A DNA stretch of 22,709 bases, taken from positions 1 to 22,709 of the forward strand of contig CAYMWP010000076.1 in assembly GCA_964393895.1 (NCBI GenBank), written 5' to 3'. The stretch comes from B4-G1 sp964393895. GTDB taxonomy: Bacteria; Chloroflexota; Anaerolineae; B4-G1. Position numbers and translations under genes: made by a program. The notes beneath the pieces were generated by a model. It was given only the letters and a program-made list of their open reading frames with translations, did no database searches and was not told the DNA's origin. Positions 1 through 8,015 of this stretch are shown here, piece after piece (position 1 is the first letter of the stretch; each line of letters opens with the position of its first letter).

Positions 1-160
1 CGATGGAAAGCGCTACCGCCGCTCGACAGCTCGTAGCAACTTATGCGCTATTGCGTTTTTTCCTTTGTGTACTTTGGTAAAACAGGCTTTCCCTCGAACA
101 GTTGCAAAGTAGCAAGTAACAAGTCATAGCGCGGCAAGCCGCAAATGTTGTAGGACAATT

Positions 161-240
161 CGTATCATCTCAATAAACCGGGGTAATGTAGGCGGAATGG
201 CATTCCGCCCTACTTTTCCCCCAACTTTTTGAGAAGAGAC
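161..240 (+). repeat. 80-bp dispersed repeat, left copy of an inverted pair
   Basis: This stretch matches the reverse complement of 22037-22117 with one substitution and one extra base, so the two copies face each other across almost 22 kb. Its core is a short palindrome, GGCGGAATGGCATTCCGCC, which can fold into a 9-bp stem. It lies just upstream of the first gene and ends about 30 bases before that gene's ribosome binding site. The remaining bases 1-160 hold no gene or promoter that I can support. The repeat is most likely a dispersed REP- or MITE-like element; no coding capacity is visible. Confidence 0.85.
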
Positions 241-285
241 TGCAATTCCATAGAACCACAACTATCGAGTGAGGAGGAAATCGAA

Positions 286-840
286 ATGAAACGCTTCCAA
301 GAGTTCGTATACGGCCGGCACCCCTTTCTGCTGTCGTCCATAGCGGGCGCGCTGACGGTCACCCAGATCGTGCTGGCCCTCTTCTTTCGCCGGCCCGGCC
401 CCGAGTTTCTCAAATTGGCCGGGCAGGTCTGTTGGTGGGCCTCGGCCATCTTTGGCTGGCTGCCCATCTTTACATTCCGCCGCAAAGGGGGCGTGCCCAA
501 AGGAAAGAGCTTTGTCTATACCACCACGCTGGTCGAAACCGGCATTTACGCCATCGTCCGTCACCCGCAAATGGGCACGGCCTGGATGTTCATCTGTATC
601 AGCTTGATGCTACTCACCAACCGCTGGGTCAGCGTGGCGCTCGGTCTCCCGGCGATGGCGCTGGTCTACCTGGATCTGCTCAAGGCCGACCGCCGCCTCG
701 TCGAGAAATTCGGCGCTGCTTACGAGCGATATATGGAAAGAGTGCCCAGGGTGAACTTTATCGCGGGCATCATCCGCCTGGTGCGGCAAAGAAAAGCGCA
801 GCCCAAGGCCAAGGGCGTGAATGGCGGCGCATTACGATGA
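286..840 (+). CDS. Isoprenylcysteine carboxyl methyltransferase-like membrane protein
   Basis: This 184-residue integral membrane protein resembles the ICMT/phospholipid methyltransferase superfamily, whose members use S-adenosylmethionine to methylate lipid or prenylated substrates in the membrane. The N-terminus carries two hydrophobic helices (about residues 10-32 and 43-60). The family signature follows: GIYAIVRHPQMG (Arg-His-Pro cofactor motif), two further helices, then a charged segment, LVEKFGAAYERYMERVPR, typical of the C-terminal end of the fold. I chose the ATG at 286 because GAGGAGGA (271-278) sits at good spacing; an upstream TTG at 229 lies inside the dispersed repeat. The stop overlaps the start of the next gene (ATGA), so the two are probably co-translated. 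The substrate is unknown. Many bacterial homologues are simply called methyltransferase family proteins. Confidence 0.75.
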   Translation: MKRFQEFVYGRHPFLLSSIAGALTVTQIVLALFFRRPGPEFLKLAGQVCWWASAIFGWLPIFTFRRKGGVPKGKSFVYTTTLVETGIYAIVRHPQMGTAWMFICISLMLLTNRWVSVALGLPAMALVYLDLLKADRRLVEKFGAAYERYMERVPRVNFIAGIIRLVRQRKAQPKAKGVNGGALR

Positions 841-1469
841 GCACAGAAACTTTTTGGGCCGGAGTCGGCGTGTACAACGAAAAGACGTTACCGGTGCAAG
901 TCATCCTGACATTCGTTGCAGCGTTCTCGGCGTACCGGGTGTTCACCGAGCCGGGCGCCAGGACGAACGCGCTGGTCAAGACGTTCCTCTCCTTTGCTTT
1001 CGCCTGGAATGGCGTGGTGTTCTTTTTGATCTTTGTCAGGAATCCCATCTCCACCTTTACCGGCGTCCCCCTGTTCATCGGCGTGGCAATACTGTTTGCC
1101 GTGGACATATTTGCCAAGAAAACGAACTTTGGACTTCCCGCTGCCGGATGGCAAAGAAGGCTGACCGCTCTCTGGATTCTACTGGCGTTCTCGTACCCGC
1201 TGATCGGGTGGGCCTTGTTGGAGCACACATATCCCGGGATCTTGATGCCAATGTTCCCCTGCCCACTGACCGTGTTCGCCCTGGCGCTGGTCGCAGCGGC
1301 GGCGCCCAACGTGGACCGCAAAGTCTACGTACTCTTGCTGCCGTGGGCCTTGATGGGCCTGCCCAAGTGTTTCGGAGTGCTCGACTGCTACGAAGATTGC
1401 ATCCTCTTTGCAGCCGGGGTTTACGGCCTGATCGTATTGATCAGGAACTGGAAGAGCCGGCCGTCTTGA
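837..1469 (+). CDS. DUF6064-like polytopic membrane protein
   Basis: This 210-residue protein is strongly hydrophobic, with about six membrane segments separated by short loops. The sequence style (N-terminal ETFWAGVGVYNE, internal GWALLEHTYPG and MFPCPLTVFAL, then a C-terminal LPKCFGVLDCYEDCILFAAG) resembles the DUF6064 family, which has no established function. The start codon overlaps the preceding stop by four bases (ATGA), which indicates translational coupling with the methyltransferase-like gene. Conserved-looking Cys residues (CP, KC, DCYEDC) sit near the predicted ends of the last helices. The last codons coincide with the -35 box of the following promoter. The family assignment is from memory of its sequence style and is only moderately sure; that it is a membrane protein is clear. 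Confidence 0.65.
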   Translation: MSTETFWAGVGVYNEKTLPVQVILTFVAAFSAYRVFTEPGARTNALVKTFLSFAFAWNGVVFFLIFVRNPISTFTGVPLFIGVAILFAVDIFAKKTNFGLPAAGWQRRLTALWILLAFSYPLIGWALLEHTYPGILMPMFPCPLTVFALALVAAAAPNVDRKVYVLLLPWALMGLPKCFGVLDCYEDCILFAAGVYGLIVLIRNWKSRPS

Positions 1470-1494
1470 CATTGCCCGCGCTTCCGCTTATGAT
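1466..1494 (+). promoter_or_regulatory. Sigma70-type promoter for the two-component operon
   Basis: A perfect -35 box TTGACA (1466-1471) is followed after 17 bases by TATGAT (1489-1494). The -35 overlaps the stop codon of the preceding gene. Transcription would begin near 1501 and read the histidine kinase and the genes behind it. Confidence 0.7.
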
Positions 1495-1567
1495 TACAGT
1501 GTGAGCGACACAGGCGGTTTGAACGTCGGTCGAGAGCGTGGATCGAGGGTGTTTGAGTCGAGAGATC

Positions 1568-2614
1568 ATGGCAGAACAGAAATCTGATAGACGTTCACAG
1601 ACGCTCCTGCACTCGATCATCCTACCCACCATTGGCTCCAGTTTGGCCGTCGCCTATGCGACCGGCCGCTGGGGCCTGAGCGCGGTCGCCACCGGCCTGG
1701 CGATAACGGGCGGGCTGGCCCTCTCCTGGCGACTGGACCGCGCGCTTATCCAGCCGCGATTAAAGCGCGTGACCCGGGATTGGATGCGGTTAGGACTGGA
1801 GATAACATTCTCGCTGCTGGGGCACGTCGTAGGCGCATTCATACCCCTGTTCGCCTGCAGTCGTATCTTTGATTTCGTGATCGAGGGCGCTACAGCCTGG
1901 ATCGTCATCGGTGGCATCGTGGTTGGGTTTCCCATCGTACACGGCACCGAGACCACCTTGCGCTACTATCGCCAGTTGAAGGCAAAAGAACGGCTGGAGG
2001 AGCAACTGCGGGTGCTGGCGAACCAGGCGGAGCTGAAGGCACTCAAGGCGCAGATCAATCCTCATTTCCTCTTTAACACGCTCAACACCATCGCCCAACT
2101 GACCCACACCGACCCCGCGCTGGCCGAGGCGACCATCGAACAACTGGCCCAGATGTTTCGCTACGTGCTGGCGGGCAGCGAGCGGGGGCTGACGCCGCTG
2201 GAGGAGGAATTGGCCTTTGTGGACAGTTATCTCAAGATTGAGCAGGCCCGCTTTGGCGAGCGGCTGCGCGTCACCCGCGAGATCGCCCCTGAGACACTAT
2301 CCGCGGCCGTGCCCAGCCTGATCCTCCAACCGCTGGTGGAGAACGCAGTCCGGCACGGCCAGGGGGCCGACGGCAGCATAGACCTGGCTATCCGCGCCCA
2401 ACGACGCGGCGACGAGGTAGTGATCGCTATCGCCGACCTGGGGCCGGGAATACCCTCAAGCTACGTGGTGGATGCGAGCCGAGGCGTCGGCCTGCGCAAC
2501 GTGGCCGAGCGGCTGCGCAAAACCTACGGCGAAGAGCACGCTTTGGAGATTGCGGCCAATGACCCCCACGGCACAGTCGTCACCGTGAGAATCCCGGCGG
2601 GAGAACGGGTATGA
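1568..2614 (+). CDS. LytS/YehU-type sensor histidine kinase
   Basis: This 348-residue inner-membrane kinase should autophosphorylate on histidine and pass the phosphate to the LytTR regulator encoded two genes downstream. The N-terminal 130 residues contain about four hydrophobic helices and no obvious extracellular sensor domain. A helical linker (about 132-160) leads to the His_kinase motif AQINPHFLFNTLN, with the phospho-acceptor at His166. The ATPase domain follows: N-box LVENAVRHG (Asn259), G1 box DLGPGI (from Asp290) and G2 box GVGLRNVAERL (from Gly307). Every catalytic motif is present. I chose the ATG at 1568; a GTG at 1538 in the same frame is possible, and neither has a strong ribosome binding site. 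The stop overlaps the next start (ATGA). The signal sensed is unknown. Confidence 0.9.
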   Translation: MAEQKSDRRSQTLLHSIILPTIGSSLAVAYATGRWGLSAVATGLAITGGLALSWRLDRALIQPRLKRVTRDWMRLGLEITFSLLGHVVGAFIPLFACSRIFDFVIEGATAWIVIGGIVVGFPIVHGTETTLRYYRQLKAKERLEEQLRVLANQAELKALKAQINPHFLFNTLNTIAQLTHTDPALAEATIEQLAQMFRYVLAGSERGLTPLEEELAFVDSYLKIEQARFGERLRVTREIAPETLSAAVPSLILQPLVENAVRHGQGADGSIDLAIRAQRRGDEVVIAIADLGPGIPSSYVVDASRGVGLRNVAERLRKTYGEEHALEIAANDPHGTVVTVRIPAGERV

Positions 2615-2958
2615 ACAGAATAGAGAAGCCACCGCCAGCCTGGATCCCCCCGACATTGCTGGTGGTGTTGGTGGCGACGAATGCACTCTTTCTCGCTCTA
2701 CTGCGGGCCGGCGGGCCATTCATCGGCACGGTGCTCTATGCAGTTCTACTATACCGCTGGCAGCGGCGCGATTACCGGGCAGCAGCGATAGGGGGACTCG
2801 CTGGGCTGGGGGTGCACATCGTGGAAGTGGCAACTGTGGGCTGGTCGGACTATCCGGCCCTGATGGCGCTCAACCTGACCCTGCCGGCGGCATTGGTTCC
2901 AATAGCATGGTTAGTGTGCCGTCAAGCACAGCAAGCGGATGATGAACGAGTGAGGTAA
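2611..2958 (+). CDS. Small membrane protein between kinase and regulator
   Basis: This 115-residue protein has about four hydrophobic stretches (residues 14-30, 35-50, 58-76 and 83-105) and a charged C-terminal tail ending QADDERVR. I do not recognise a family. Its start overlaps the kinase stop by four bases and its stop lies 10 bases before the regulator, so it belongs to the same transcript and is translationally coupled to the kinase. The position suggests an accessory sensor or a modulator of a kinase that lacks its own large sensor domain. This role is inference from context only. Confidence 0.75.
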   Translation: MNRIEKPPPAWIPPTLLVVLVATNALFLALLRAGGPFIGTVLYAVLLYRWQRRDYRAAAIGGLAGLGVHIVEVATVGWSDYPALMALNLTLPAALVPIAWLVCRQAQQADDERVR

Positions 2959-2968
2959 AGCAGCGCCA

Positions 2969-3712
2969 ATGCGCACACTGATCGTAGACGACGAAGCTCC
3001 CGCGCGGGAGAGGCTCAAGCGGCTTCTCGCCAACCTCGAAAAAGTGGATTTAATCGGCGAGGCCGGGGACGGCATCCAGGCAGTGGAGATGATCGAAAGA
3101 GAGAAACCCGACCTGGTGCTTCTCGACATCCAAATGCCGGGCCTGGACGGCTTTGGCGTCGTCGAGGCGCTGGATGATCCGCCGCCCGTCATCTTTGTCA
3201 CCGCCTACGACGAGTACGCCATCCGCGCCTTTGAGGTCAACGCGCTCGATTACCTGCTCAAACCCTTCAGCCGGGAGCGGCTGGAGCAGGCCATCCAACG
3301 CGCCCAGGAGGCGCTGGCCGCAGGGCAAGATTTCGCCGCGCGGCTCGCTCCGCTGCTGGAAAGCCTGTCCCCCCAGGGTCACTATCTGGCCCGCCTGGCG
3401 GTGCGCGACCGCGGCCGCATCCGCGTGCTGGACGCGGACGAGGTTGACTGGATCGGCGTCGAGAACGAGCAGGTAATTGTGCACGTTGGGGAGCGAGTTT
3501 ACCCCATCCGCCGCACGCTGACCGAACTGGAAGCACGGCTCGACCCAGCCTGCTTCTTCCGCGCCCACCGCTCCGCCATCGTCAACCTGGGCCGAGTGAA
3601 GGAAATCGTCCCCTGGTTCAAGGGCAGCCACAAACTGCGGTTGACCACCGACGCGGAGGTTGACCTGAGCCGGGCACAGGCGCGGACATTGCGTAAAATC
3701 CTAGAGTGGTAG
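2969..3712 (+). CDS. LytTR-family response regulator
   Basis: This 247-residue DNA-binding regulator is the expected partner of the LytS-type kinase in the same operon. The receiver domain (1-120) has the acidic pair Asp7-Asp8, the phospho-acceptor Asp53 in LVLLDIQMPGLDG, Thr78 and the conserved Lys98 in LLKPF. After a short linker, the LytTR domain (about 140-247) shows the family pattern: a segment around VDWIGVENEQVIVHV, then RRTLTELEARLDPACFFRAHRSAIVNL and a final GSHKLRLTTDAEVDLSR. LytTR proteins bind pairs of short direct repeats upstream of target genes; I did not find a convincing pair in this window. The stop is eight bases before the SDR gene, whose ribosome binding site overlaps the stop region. 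Confidence 0.92.
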   Translation: MRTLIVDDEAPARERLKRLLANLEKVDLIGEAGDGIQAVEMIEREKPDLVLLDIQMPGLDGFGVVEALDDPPPVIFVTAYDEYAIRAFEVNALDYLLKPFSRERLEQAIQRAQEALAAGQDFAARLAPLLESLSPQGHYLARLAVRDRGRIRVLDADEVDWIGVENEQVIVHVGERVYPIRRTLTELEARLDPACFFRAHRSAIVNLGRVKEIVPWFKGSHKLRLTTDAEVDLSRAQARTLRKILEW

Positions 3713-3720
3713 GAGGAACA

Positions 3721-4545
3721 ATGAATTTTCACGACCAACACGCTATCGTCACCGGCGGCTCCAGTGGCATCGGTCGGGCCACGGCCCGCCTGCTGACCCG
3801 GCGCGGGGCCCACGTATCCATCGTCGCTCGCCGCCAGGAGCCGCTGAACGAGACGCTGGCCGAACTGGAGCCGCTGCGAGAAAGCCAATCCCAACGCCTG
3901 CGGGCTTACTCCGCCGACCTGACCGATTGGGAACAGACCCAGCAGGCCATCACCGCTCTCACCGCCGGCGGCCTTCCGCCCGACATCCTGGTCAACTCGG
4001 CCGGCGTCACCCACCCCGGCTACTTTGAGGAGTTGTCGCTCGACATCTTTCATGCTATGATGGACGTTGACTTTTTCGGCACGCTGCACCCCATCAAGGC
4101 CGTTCTGCCGGCGATGATGGAGCGGCGCAGCGGGCACATCGTCAACATCTCGTCGCTGGCCGGGTTCCTAGGAGTTTTCGGGTACACTGCCTACAGCGCG
4201 GCCAAGTTCGCCGTGCGCGGTTTTTCGGACACGCTGCGCACAGAATTGAAGCCCTACGGCATCCGCGTCTCTGTCGTCTTTCCGCCCGATACCGACACCC
4301 CCATGCTCCACTACGAAGACCAACTCAAGCCCCTCGAGACGCGCCGCATCGCGGGGGCTGCCAAGACGCTCACCGCCGACCAGGTGGCCCAGGCCATCGT
4401 GCGCGGCATTGAGCGGCGACGAGTCTACATCCTGCCGGGCTTTGACGCATGGCTCTACTCCCTGCTCTTGAACGGCTTTGTAGCTTTCTCCCGCTGGTAT
4501 TTTGACCACATCGTCGCTCAAGTGCGCCGGGAACGCGGCGTCTAG
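3721..4545 (+). CDS. Short-chain dehydrogenase resembling 3-ketodihydrosphingosine reductase
   Basis: This 274-residue classical SDR should be an NAD(P)H-dependent oxidoreductase. The cofactor motif TGGSSGIG (residues 11-18), the NSAG motif with Asn92, catalytic Ser145, and Tyr158-x3-Lys162 are all present. The substrate-loop sequence VVFPPDTDTP (185-194) closely resembles that of eukaryotic-type 3-ketodihydrosphingosine reductases, and the C-terminus has a hydrophobic stretch (about 245-262) as those membrane-associated enzymes do. I chose the ATG at 3721 with AGGAGG at 3712-3717 immediately upstream; an in-frame GTG at 3706 overlaps the previous gene. It probably shares the transcript of the two-component genes. 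Sphingoid-base reduction is an inference from the loop motif; no other sphingolipid gene is in the window. Confidence 0.8.
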   Translation: MNFHDQHAIVTGGSSGIGRATARLLTRRGAHVSIVARRQEPLNETLAELEPLRESQSQRLRAYSADLTDWEQTQQAITALTAGGLPPDILVNSAGVTHPGYFEELSLDIFHAMMDVDFFGTLHPIKAVLPAMMERRSGHIVNISSLAGFLGVFGYTAYSAAKFAVRGFSDTLRTELKPYGIRVSVVFPPDTDTPMLHYEDQLKPLETRRIAGAAKTLTADQVAQAIVRGIERRRVYILPGFDAWLYSLLLNGFVAFSRWYFDHIVAQVRRERGV

Positions 4546-4696
4546 CACCACCTTTGACCAGGGTAATTGAATCACATGACCGGGATGGAACCACAGATGA
4601 ACGCTGATGAATTTGACTAACCATGCAATAGCATCTGCGTGAATCTGCGTCCATCGGCGGTTTCAGTTATGCCTTTCAAATGTGCGTTCAAACCTG
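4546..4696 (+). repeat. 150-bp dispersed repeat, copy 1
   Basis: This intergenic stretch is about 90 percent identical by eye to 15734-15894, in the same orientation. It contains an imperfect inverted repeat whose arms resemble AACCACAGATGAACGCTGATG and its complement (ATCTGCGTCCATCGGCGGTT), so the transcript could fold into a long hairpin. Copy 2 carries about ten extra bases in the left arm. The repeat starts directly after the SDR stop codon. Its right end lies 20 bases before the glycosidase start. No coding capacity is evident. Confidence 0.85.
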
Positions 4697-4716
4697 ATGC
4701 TAATAATCGGGAAAGG

Positions 4717-6138
4717 ATGAACAAGCATCGCAGCCTCGTCAAGCCGGTTGCAATCGGGCTACTGGCCTGCGTGGCGTGCGCCGGGTTGGCGCTGCTCGCC
4801 ATCAACCTGGCGCCGCACCTGCTACCCGCCCTCCTGGGCCTGACGCACGTAGGCGACCTGGCGAGCGCGCTGCCCTCCTCTCCCACCCCACTCGTCTCCG
4901 CCGGCGCCCCCCTCGATCACGTCGAACTGCTCCTCCCACCCTACCTGCCGCAACCTCTCAATCTGACCCCGGCCGACCTGGGGGATGGAGAAATCACCGC
5001 GGACGCGACCACCTCAGGCTCCAGCGTCTACCGGCTCACCCTGGACGAGGCCGCCCTCAACGCGCTTCTGCACCGCCACTTTCTCCCCGACGACACTGGC
5101 GGCGACCGCTACCGCGACCTGTGGGTTGATCTCCAACCCGGCGGACTGATCCTCCACGCCGACGTCAACCTGGGTCTGAGCTGGCAGCGGATGGGCCTGC
5201 TGCTGCTCCAGGAGGGCGAAATCTCCCTGACCCCTATCGGACTGGTGCTGGGCGAGGAGCTTTACACCCTGCCCGACGAGGGCTTTCTGGCCCAGGCGAT
5301 CCCGCGCGTCCAATCCACCACCGAGCGGGCACTGGAGGCGCTGACTCTGGTGGGGCCGTTGCCCGGAGAGGCTCGCGTCTCCCAGGCGCGCTTCCACGCC
5401 GACCGGCTAGAGATTCTGGCCCAGGCCACCTACACCGTCCCGCCGCCGCCGGATACCGGCTGGCAGCCGCTGGAGCCGGGCGTCGAGCTGCGCGAGATGG
5501 ACATCGCCACGGGGAACGTCTTGGAGAGGACCGTCATCGTGCGACTAGACCCCGCACTGGTGCGCTTCCGCGTGCGCTACGAACCCGACAACCCGCGCCC
5601 GCTATCCGCCTGGGCGGCCGGGCTGCGAGCACTGCTGATCGTCAACGCTGGCTACTTTACCCCGGAAGGAGAGGCCACCGCACTGCTCGTCAGCGGTGGG
5701 CGGCCGGCGGGCACGCCCCTGGGAGAGTTTGCCGGAATGTTCGCCGTCACCGCCTACGGGCAGGCGAGCGTGCGCTGGCTGCAGGAGTGGCCCTACGACC
5801 CCACGGAGGGACTGGTCGAGGGGGTGCAATCCTTCCCCGTGCTGGTCAAACCGGGCGGCGTGATGGGCTTTCCCACCGACGGTGACGAAGGAACCCCCGC
5901 CCGCCGCACCGTCGTGGCCCAGGACAACGACGGGCGTATCCTGATCGTCGTCGCCCCACGAGGCTACCTCAGCCTGCACGAGTTGGCCGTCTTTCTGGCT
6001 GACTCCGATCTGGGGATAGACACCGCCCTCAACCTGGACGGCGGCGGCTCCACCGGTCTGTGGCTGAGCTCGGGCGAGACCAGTGTCAAGATAGATTCCA
6101 GGACGCCCATCCCCTCCGTCATCGTCGTCGAAAAGTAG
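4717..6138 (+). CDS. Membrane-anchored phosphodiester glycosidase (NAGPA family)
   Basis: This 473-residue protein has a short basic N-terminus and one hydrophobic helix (about 9-40), so the rest probably lies outside the membrane. Residues 65-240 form a middle region of unrecognised fold with alternating short helices and beta-like strands. Residues 262-473 match the phosphodiester glycosidase domain related to the human uncovering enzyme: IVNAGYF (308-314), ARRTVVAQD (395-403) and the hallmark NLDGGGSTGLW (439-449). Family members remove sugar-phosphodiester caps, and bacterial ones may act on wall or exopolysaccharide glycans. The reading frame stays open upstream to 4639, but that part is the 150-bp repeat. 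I therefore chose the ATG at 4717, preceded closely by GGGAAAGG. The substrate is unknown. Confidence 0.85.
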   Translation: MNKHRSLVKPVAIGLLACVACAGLALLAINLAPHLLPALLGLTHVGDLASALPSSPTPLVSAGAPLDHVELLLPPYLPQPLNLTPADLGDGEITADATTSGSSVYRLTLDEAALNALLHRHFLPDDTGGDRYRDLWVDLQPGGLILHADVNLGLSWQRMGLLLLQEGEISLTPIGLVLGEELYTLPDEGFLAQAIPRVQSTTERALEALTLVGPLPGEARVSQARFHADRLEILAQATYTVPPPPDTGWQPLEPGVELREMDIATGNVLERTVIVRLDPALVRFRVRYEPDNPRPLSAWAAGLRALLIVNAGYFTPEGEATALLVSGGRPAGTPLGEFAGMFAVTAYGQASVRWLQEWPYDPTEGLVEGVQSFPVLVKPGGVMGFPTDGDEGTPARRTVVAQDNDGRILIVVAPRGYLSLHELAVFLADSDLGIDTALNLDGGGSTGLWLSSGETSVKIDSRTPIPSVIVVEK

Positions 6139-6200
6139 GGCGAATTGCCCCACGTTTGCCTCACTCGCGAATTGGTATCAGGCACAGGCGGCCTTTGTAC

Positions 6201-6229
6201 TTGACTGCCCTATCCTTATGATGTAAACT
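6201..6229 (+). promoter_or_regulatory. Probable promoter of the DNA methyltransferase
   Basis: TTGACT (6201-6206) and TAAACT (6224-6229) are separated by 17 bases. Transcription would start near 6236, giving a leader of about 35 bases before the methyltransferase ATG. Both boxes differ from consensus, so the call is moderate. Confidence 0.5.
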
Positions 6230-6270
6230 GAGTTCATTGAATCAATCGTTACACAAAAGGGCTCGCGAGT

Positions 6271-7461
6271 ATGACAACCTCAAACCAGACAGTTGCAGAG
6301 CAGAGAGACTATAATGTTCTCACAGTCAAAGATGCACGTGACATAGCCGCAATTTGGCTAGAGAATATAGAGCTAGAGGAAGCCATAGCCTTTGGCTTGC
6401 CAGAAATTGACGATAGATATCACGTATGGCGAGTTCCGCTCGTTGGCAAAAATCAGCACGGACGAGTCGGTGAGATCGTGATTGATGCACAAACCTCGTT
6501 AATCTGTGAAAACAAGACGACTTCGAAAGAGGTCCTCGAAGAACGTCTTTTGAGAAAAAGGGAACGTAAGAAAAAAAGAAAGAATAATGAGCAATACAAA
6601 GTTTCGGCTTTGAGAAATACGATTGCTTGTGGGGATGCCGAGGATATCCTGCAACAACTTCCAGAAGAATCTATTGATCTCGTTTTTACGTCACCGCCAT
6701 ATTATAACGCAAGACCTGAATACACAGAATATATCACTTACGAAGAATATCTCCTCAAGATACGCAAGGTGATTCAGCTTTGTCATCGGGTGCTAAATGA
6801 GGGGCGATTCTTTGTGATGAATGTCTCGCCTGTTTTGATACGTCGTGCGAGCAGAAACGAGTCGTCGAAAAGAATAGCCGTTCCATTTGACATTCACAGA
6901 TTGTTCATCGAAGAAGGATTCGACTTTATTGACGACATAATTTGGGAAAAGCCTGAAGGGGCAGGTTGGGCAACCGGACGAGGCCGCAGATTTGCAGCCG
7001 ATAGAACCCCCCTTCAGTACAAAGCTGTTCCTGTGACCGAATACGTTCTCGTATATCGCAAACACACCGATCGCTTGATAGATTGGAACATCTGGGCGCA
7101 TCCCAAACAGGAATTGGTACAAGCATCGAGAATCGCTGACGGGTACGAGACAACCAATATCTGGCGTATCAAGCCGGCCCATGATACGAAACATCCGGCC
7201 GTGTTTCCTAAAGAACTGGCGACGAAAGTTATCGCTTACTACTCCTTTGTAGACAATGTTGTTCTCGACCCATTTGCCGGTATAGGTACTGTTGGGCAAG
7301 CTGCAACAAAGCTCGACAGGCGCTTCGTGCTGATCGAGATAAATCCAGAGTATGCGCGAGAAATCTGCCAACGAGCAAAAAAGTGGTTGGGCAAGAAAAA
7401 GGTACAGGATGTTTTTCTCATTGACTGCCCTCCGATTTCTGTTGACGATATGCTGTTGTGA
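6271..7461 (+). CDS. Beta-class site-specific DNA methyltransferase (N4-cytosine or N6-adenine)
   Basis: This 396-residue enzyme should transfer a methyl group from S-adenosylmethionine to an exocyclic amino group in DNA. The catalytic motif TSPPY (140-144) comes first and the cofactor motif DPFAGIGT (333-340) comes last, with a variable target-recognition region between. That is the beta-class order. TSPPY is commonest in N4-cytosine enzymes, but N6-adenine is possible. About 110 residues precede the catalytic domain: a compact segment containing YHVWRVPLVGK and GRVGEIVIDAQTSLI, reminiscent of a PepSY-type fold, then a very basic stretch (RKRERKKKRKNN, 95-106). The gene is visibly richer in A and T than its neighbours, which suggests horizontal transfer. 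No intact restriction endonuclease is recognisable beside it. The ribosome binding site is weak. Confidence 0.88.
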   Translation: MTTSNQTVAEQRDYNVLTVKDARDIAAIWLENIELEEAIAFGLPEIDDRYHVWRVPLVGKNQHGRVGEIVIDAQTSLICENKTTSKEVLEERLLRKRERKKKRKNNEQYKVSALRNTIACGDAEDILQQLPEESIDLVFTSPPYYNARPEYTEYITYEEYLLKIRKVIQLCHRVLNEGRFFVMNVSPVLIRRASRNESSKRIAVPFDIHRLFIEEGFDFIDDIIWEKPEGAGWATGRGRRFAADRTPLQYKAVPVTEYVLVYRKHTDRLIDWNIWAHPKQELVQASRIADGYETTNIWRIKPAHDTKHPAVFPKELATKVIAYYSFVDNVVLDPFAGIGTVGQAATKLDRRFVLIEINPEYAREICQRAKKWLGKKKVQDVFLIDCPPISVDDMLL

Positions 7462-7491
7462 ACTCGAAGCAGGACACAGAGGGAGTATGCA

Positions 7492-7707
7492 ATGGAACAA
7501 TCACCTCCTCACGAGGTCGCCTCTCTAACGGCACTTATGAGCGCAGGTTCGCTCGATCTGCTCGACACCAATGGCCCTGAATTGATCAGAATAATGGGCA
7601 TGGAAACTGTCAGAACTGTAGTGTTGGATATTCTGTCTGGCAAGAACCTGCGGGATTCAACCGAAATGCCGATCTATGTGGTATATGGCGACTATTATCA
7701 TAGTTGA
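7492..7707 (+). CDS. Small protein downstream of methyltransferase, possible truncated restriction-modification partner
   Basis: This 71-residue ORF starts 30 bases after the methyltransferase and has a reasonable ribosome binding site (GGGAG at 7481-7485). Its first 55 residues look like the start of a normal globular protein (ALMSAGSLDLLDTNGPELIRIMGMETVRTVVLDILSGKNLRDSTEM), and the tail PIYVVYGDYYHS looks unrelated, as if the reading frame or the gene had been broken. I cannot name the family. Given its position it may be the N-terminal remnant of a restriction endonuclease or of another accessory gene. A complete small protein cannot be excluded. Confidence 0.5.
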   Translation: MEQSPPHEVASLTALMSAGSLDLLDTNGPELIRIMGMETVRTVVLDILSGKNLRDSTEMPIYVVYGDYYHS

Positions 7708-7925
7708 CCGTATTGGACGGGGGTAGCGGGATCAAGGACTTGGCTCGTAAACTGGACAGTAACATCGTTCAAATGAGCATGACATACTGGCCTCAAGAAG
7801 TAGCCCAGATACTCAATCACAAGGTGGGGTTTGAACACCAACTGGTAAACATGCCCCGTTCCGAAATCGGTGACTATCTGAACGCGGCGATGAAAAGCGT
7901 TCCCCTGGCAGACTATTTGCCTTGA
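7704..7925 (+). pseudogene. Possible C-terminal remnant continuing the broken gene
   Basis: This 73-codon frame opens right after an in-frame TAG (7701-7703) and could only start at a TTG that overlaps the preceding stop (TTGA, 7704-7707). The encoded sequence (VLDGGSGIKDLARKLDSN, then MSMTYWPQEVAQILNHKVG, ending AAMKSVPLADYLP) is well composed and looks like the C-terminal part of a real protein. There is no ribosome binding site of its own. I interpret it with 7492-7707 as a decayed or internally deleted gene, although a coupled pair of mini-genes is possible. No family was recognised. The 90 bases after it, to the next gene, hold nothing I can identify. Confidence 0.4.
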
Positions 7926-8015
7926 ACCAGTTATGCGGGACGGCCACCCAACCACTGTGGCAGTAGTGCGACGGTTCAACTCGCAACCCACGTCCTTGAT
8001 GGAAGGAGGTGCACT

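Noticed and set aside
1..112. Short open frame at the window start that could be the 3' end of an upstream gene
   Set aside because: All frames end quickly and none gives a recognisable protein tail; there is too little sequence to support a call.
4639..4716. Upstream extension of the glycosidase reading frame
   Set aside because: The extra codons are the 3' part of the 150-bp repeat, whose other copy is non-coding, and the signal-anchor helix is properly N-terminal only from 4717.
6793..7500. Long minus-strand open frame opposite the methyltransferase
   Set aside because: It is antisense to a clear methyltransferase with all motifs and has no family features of its own.
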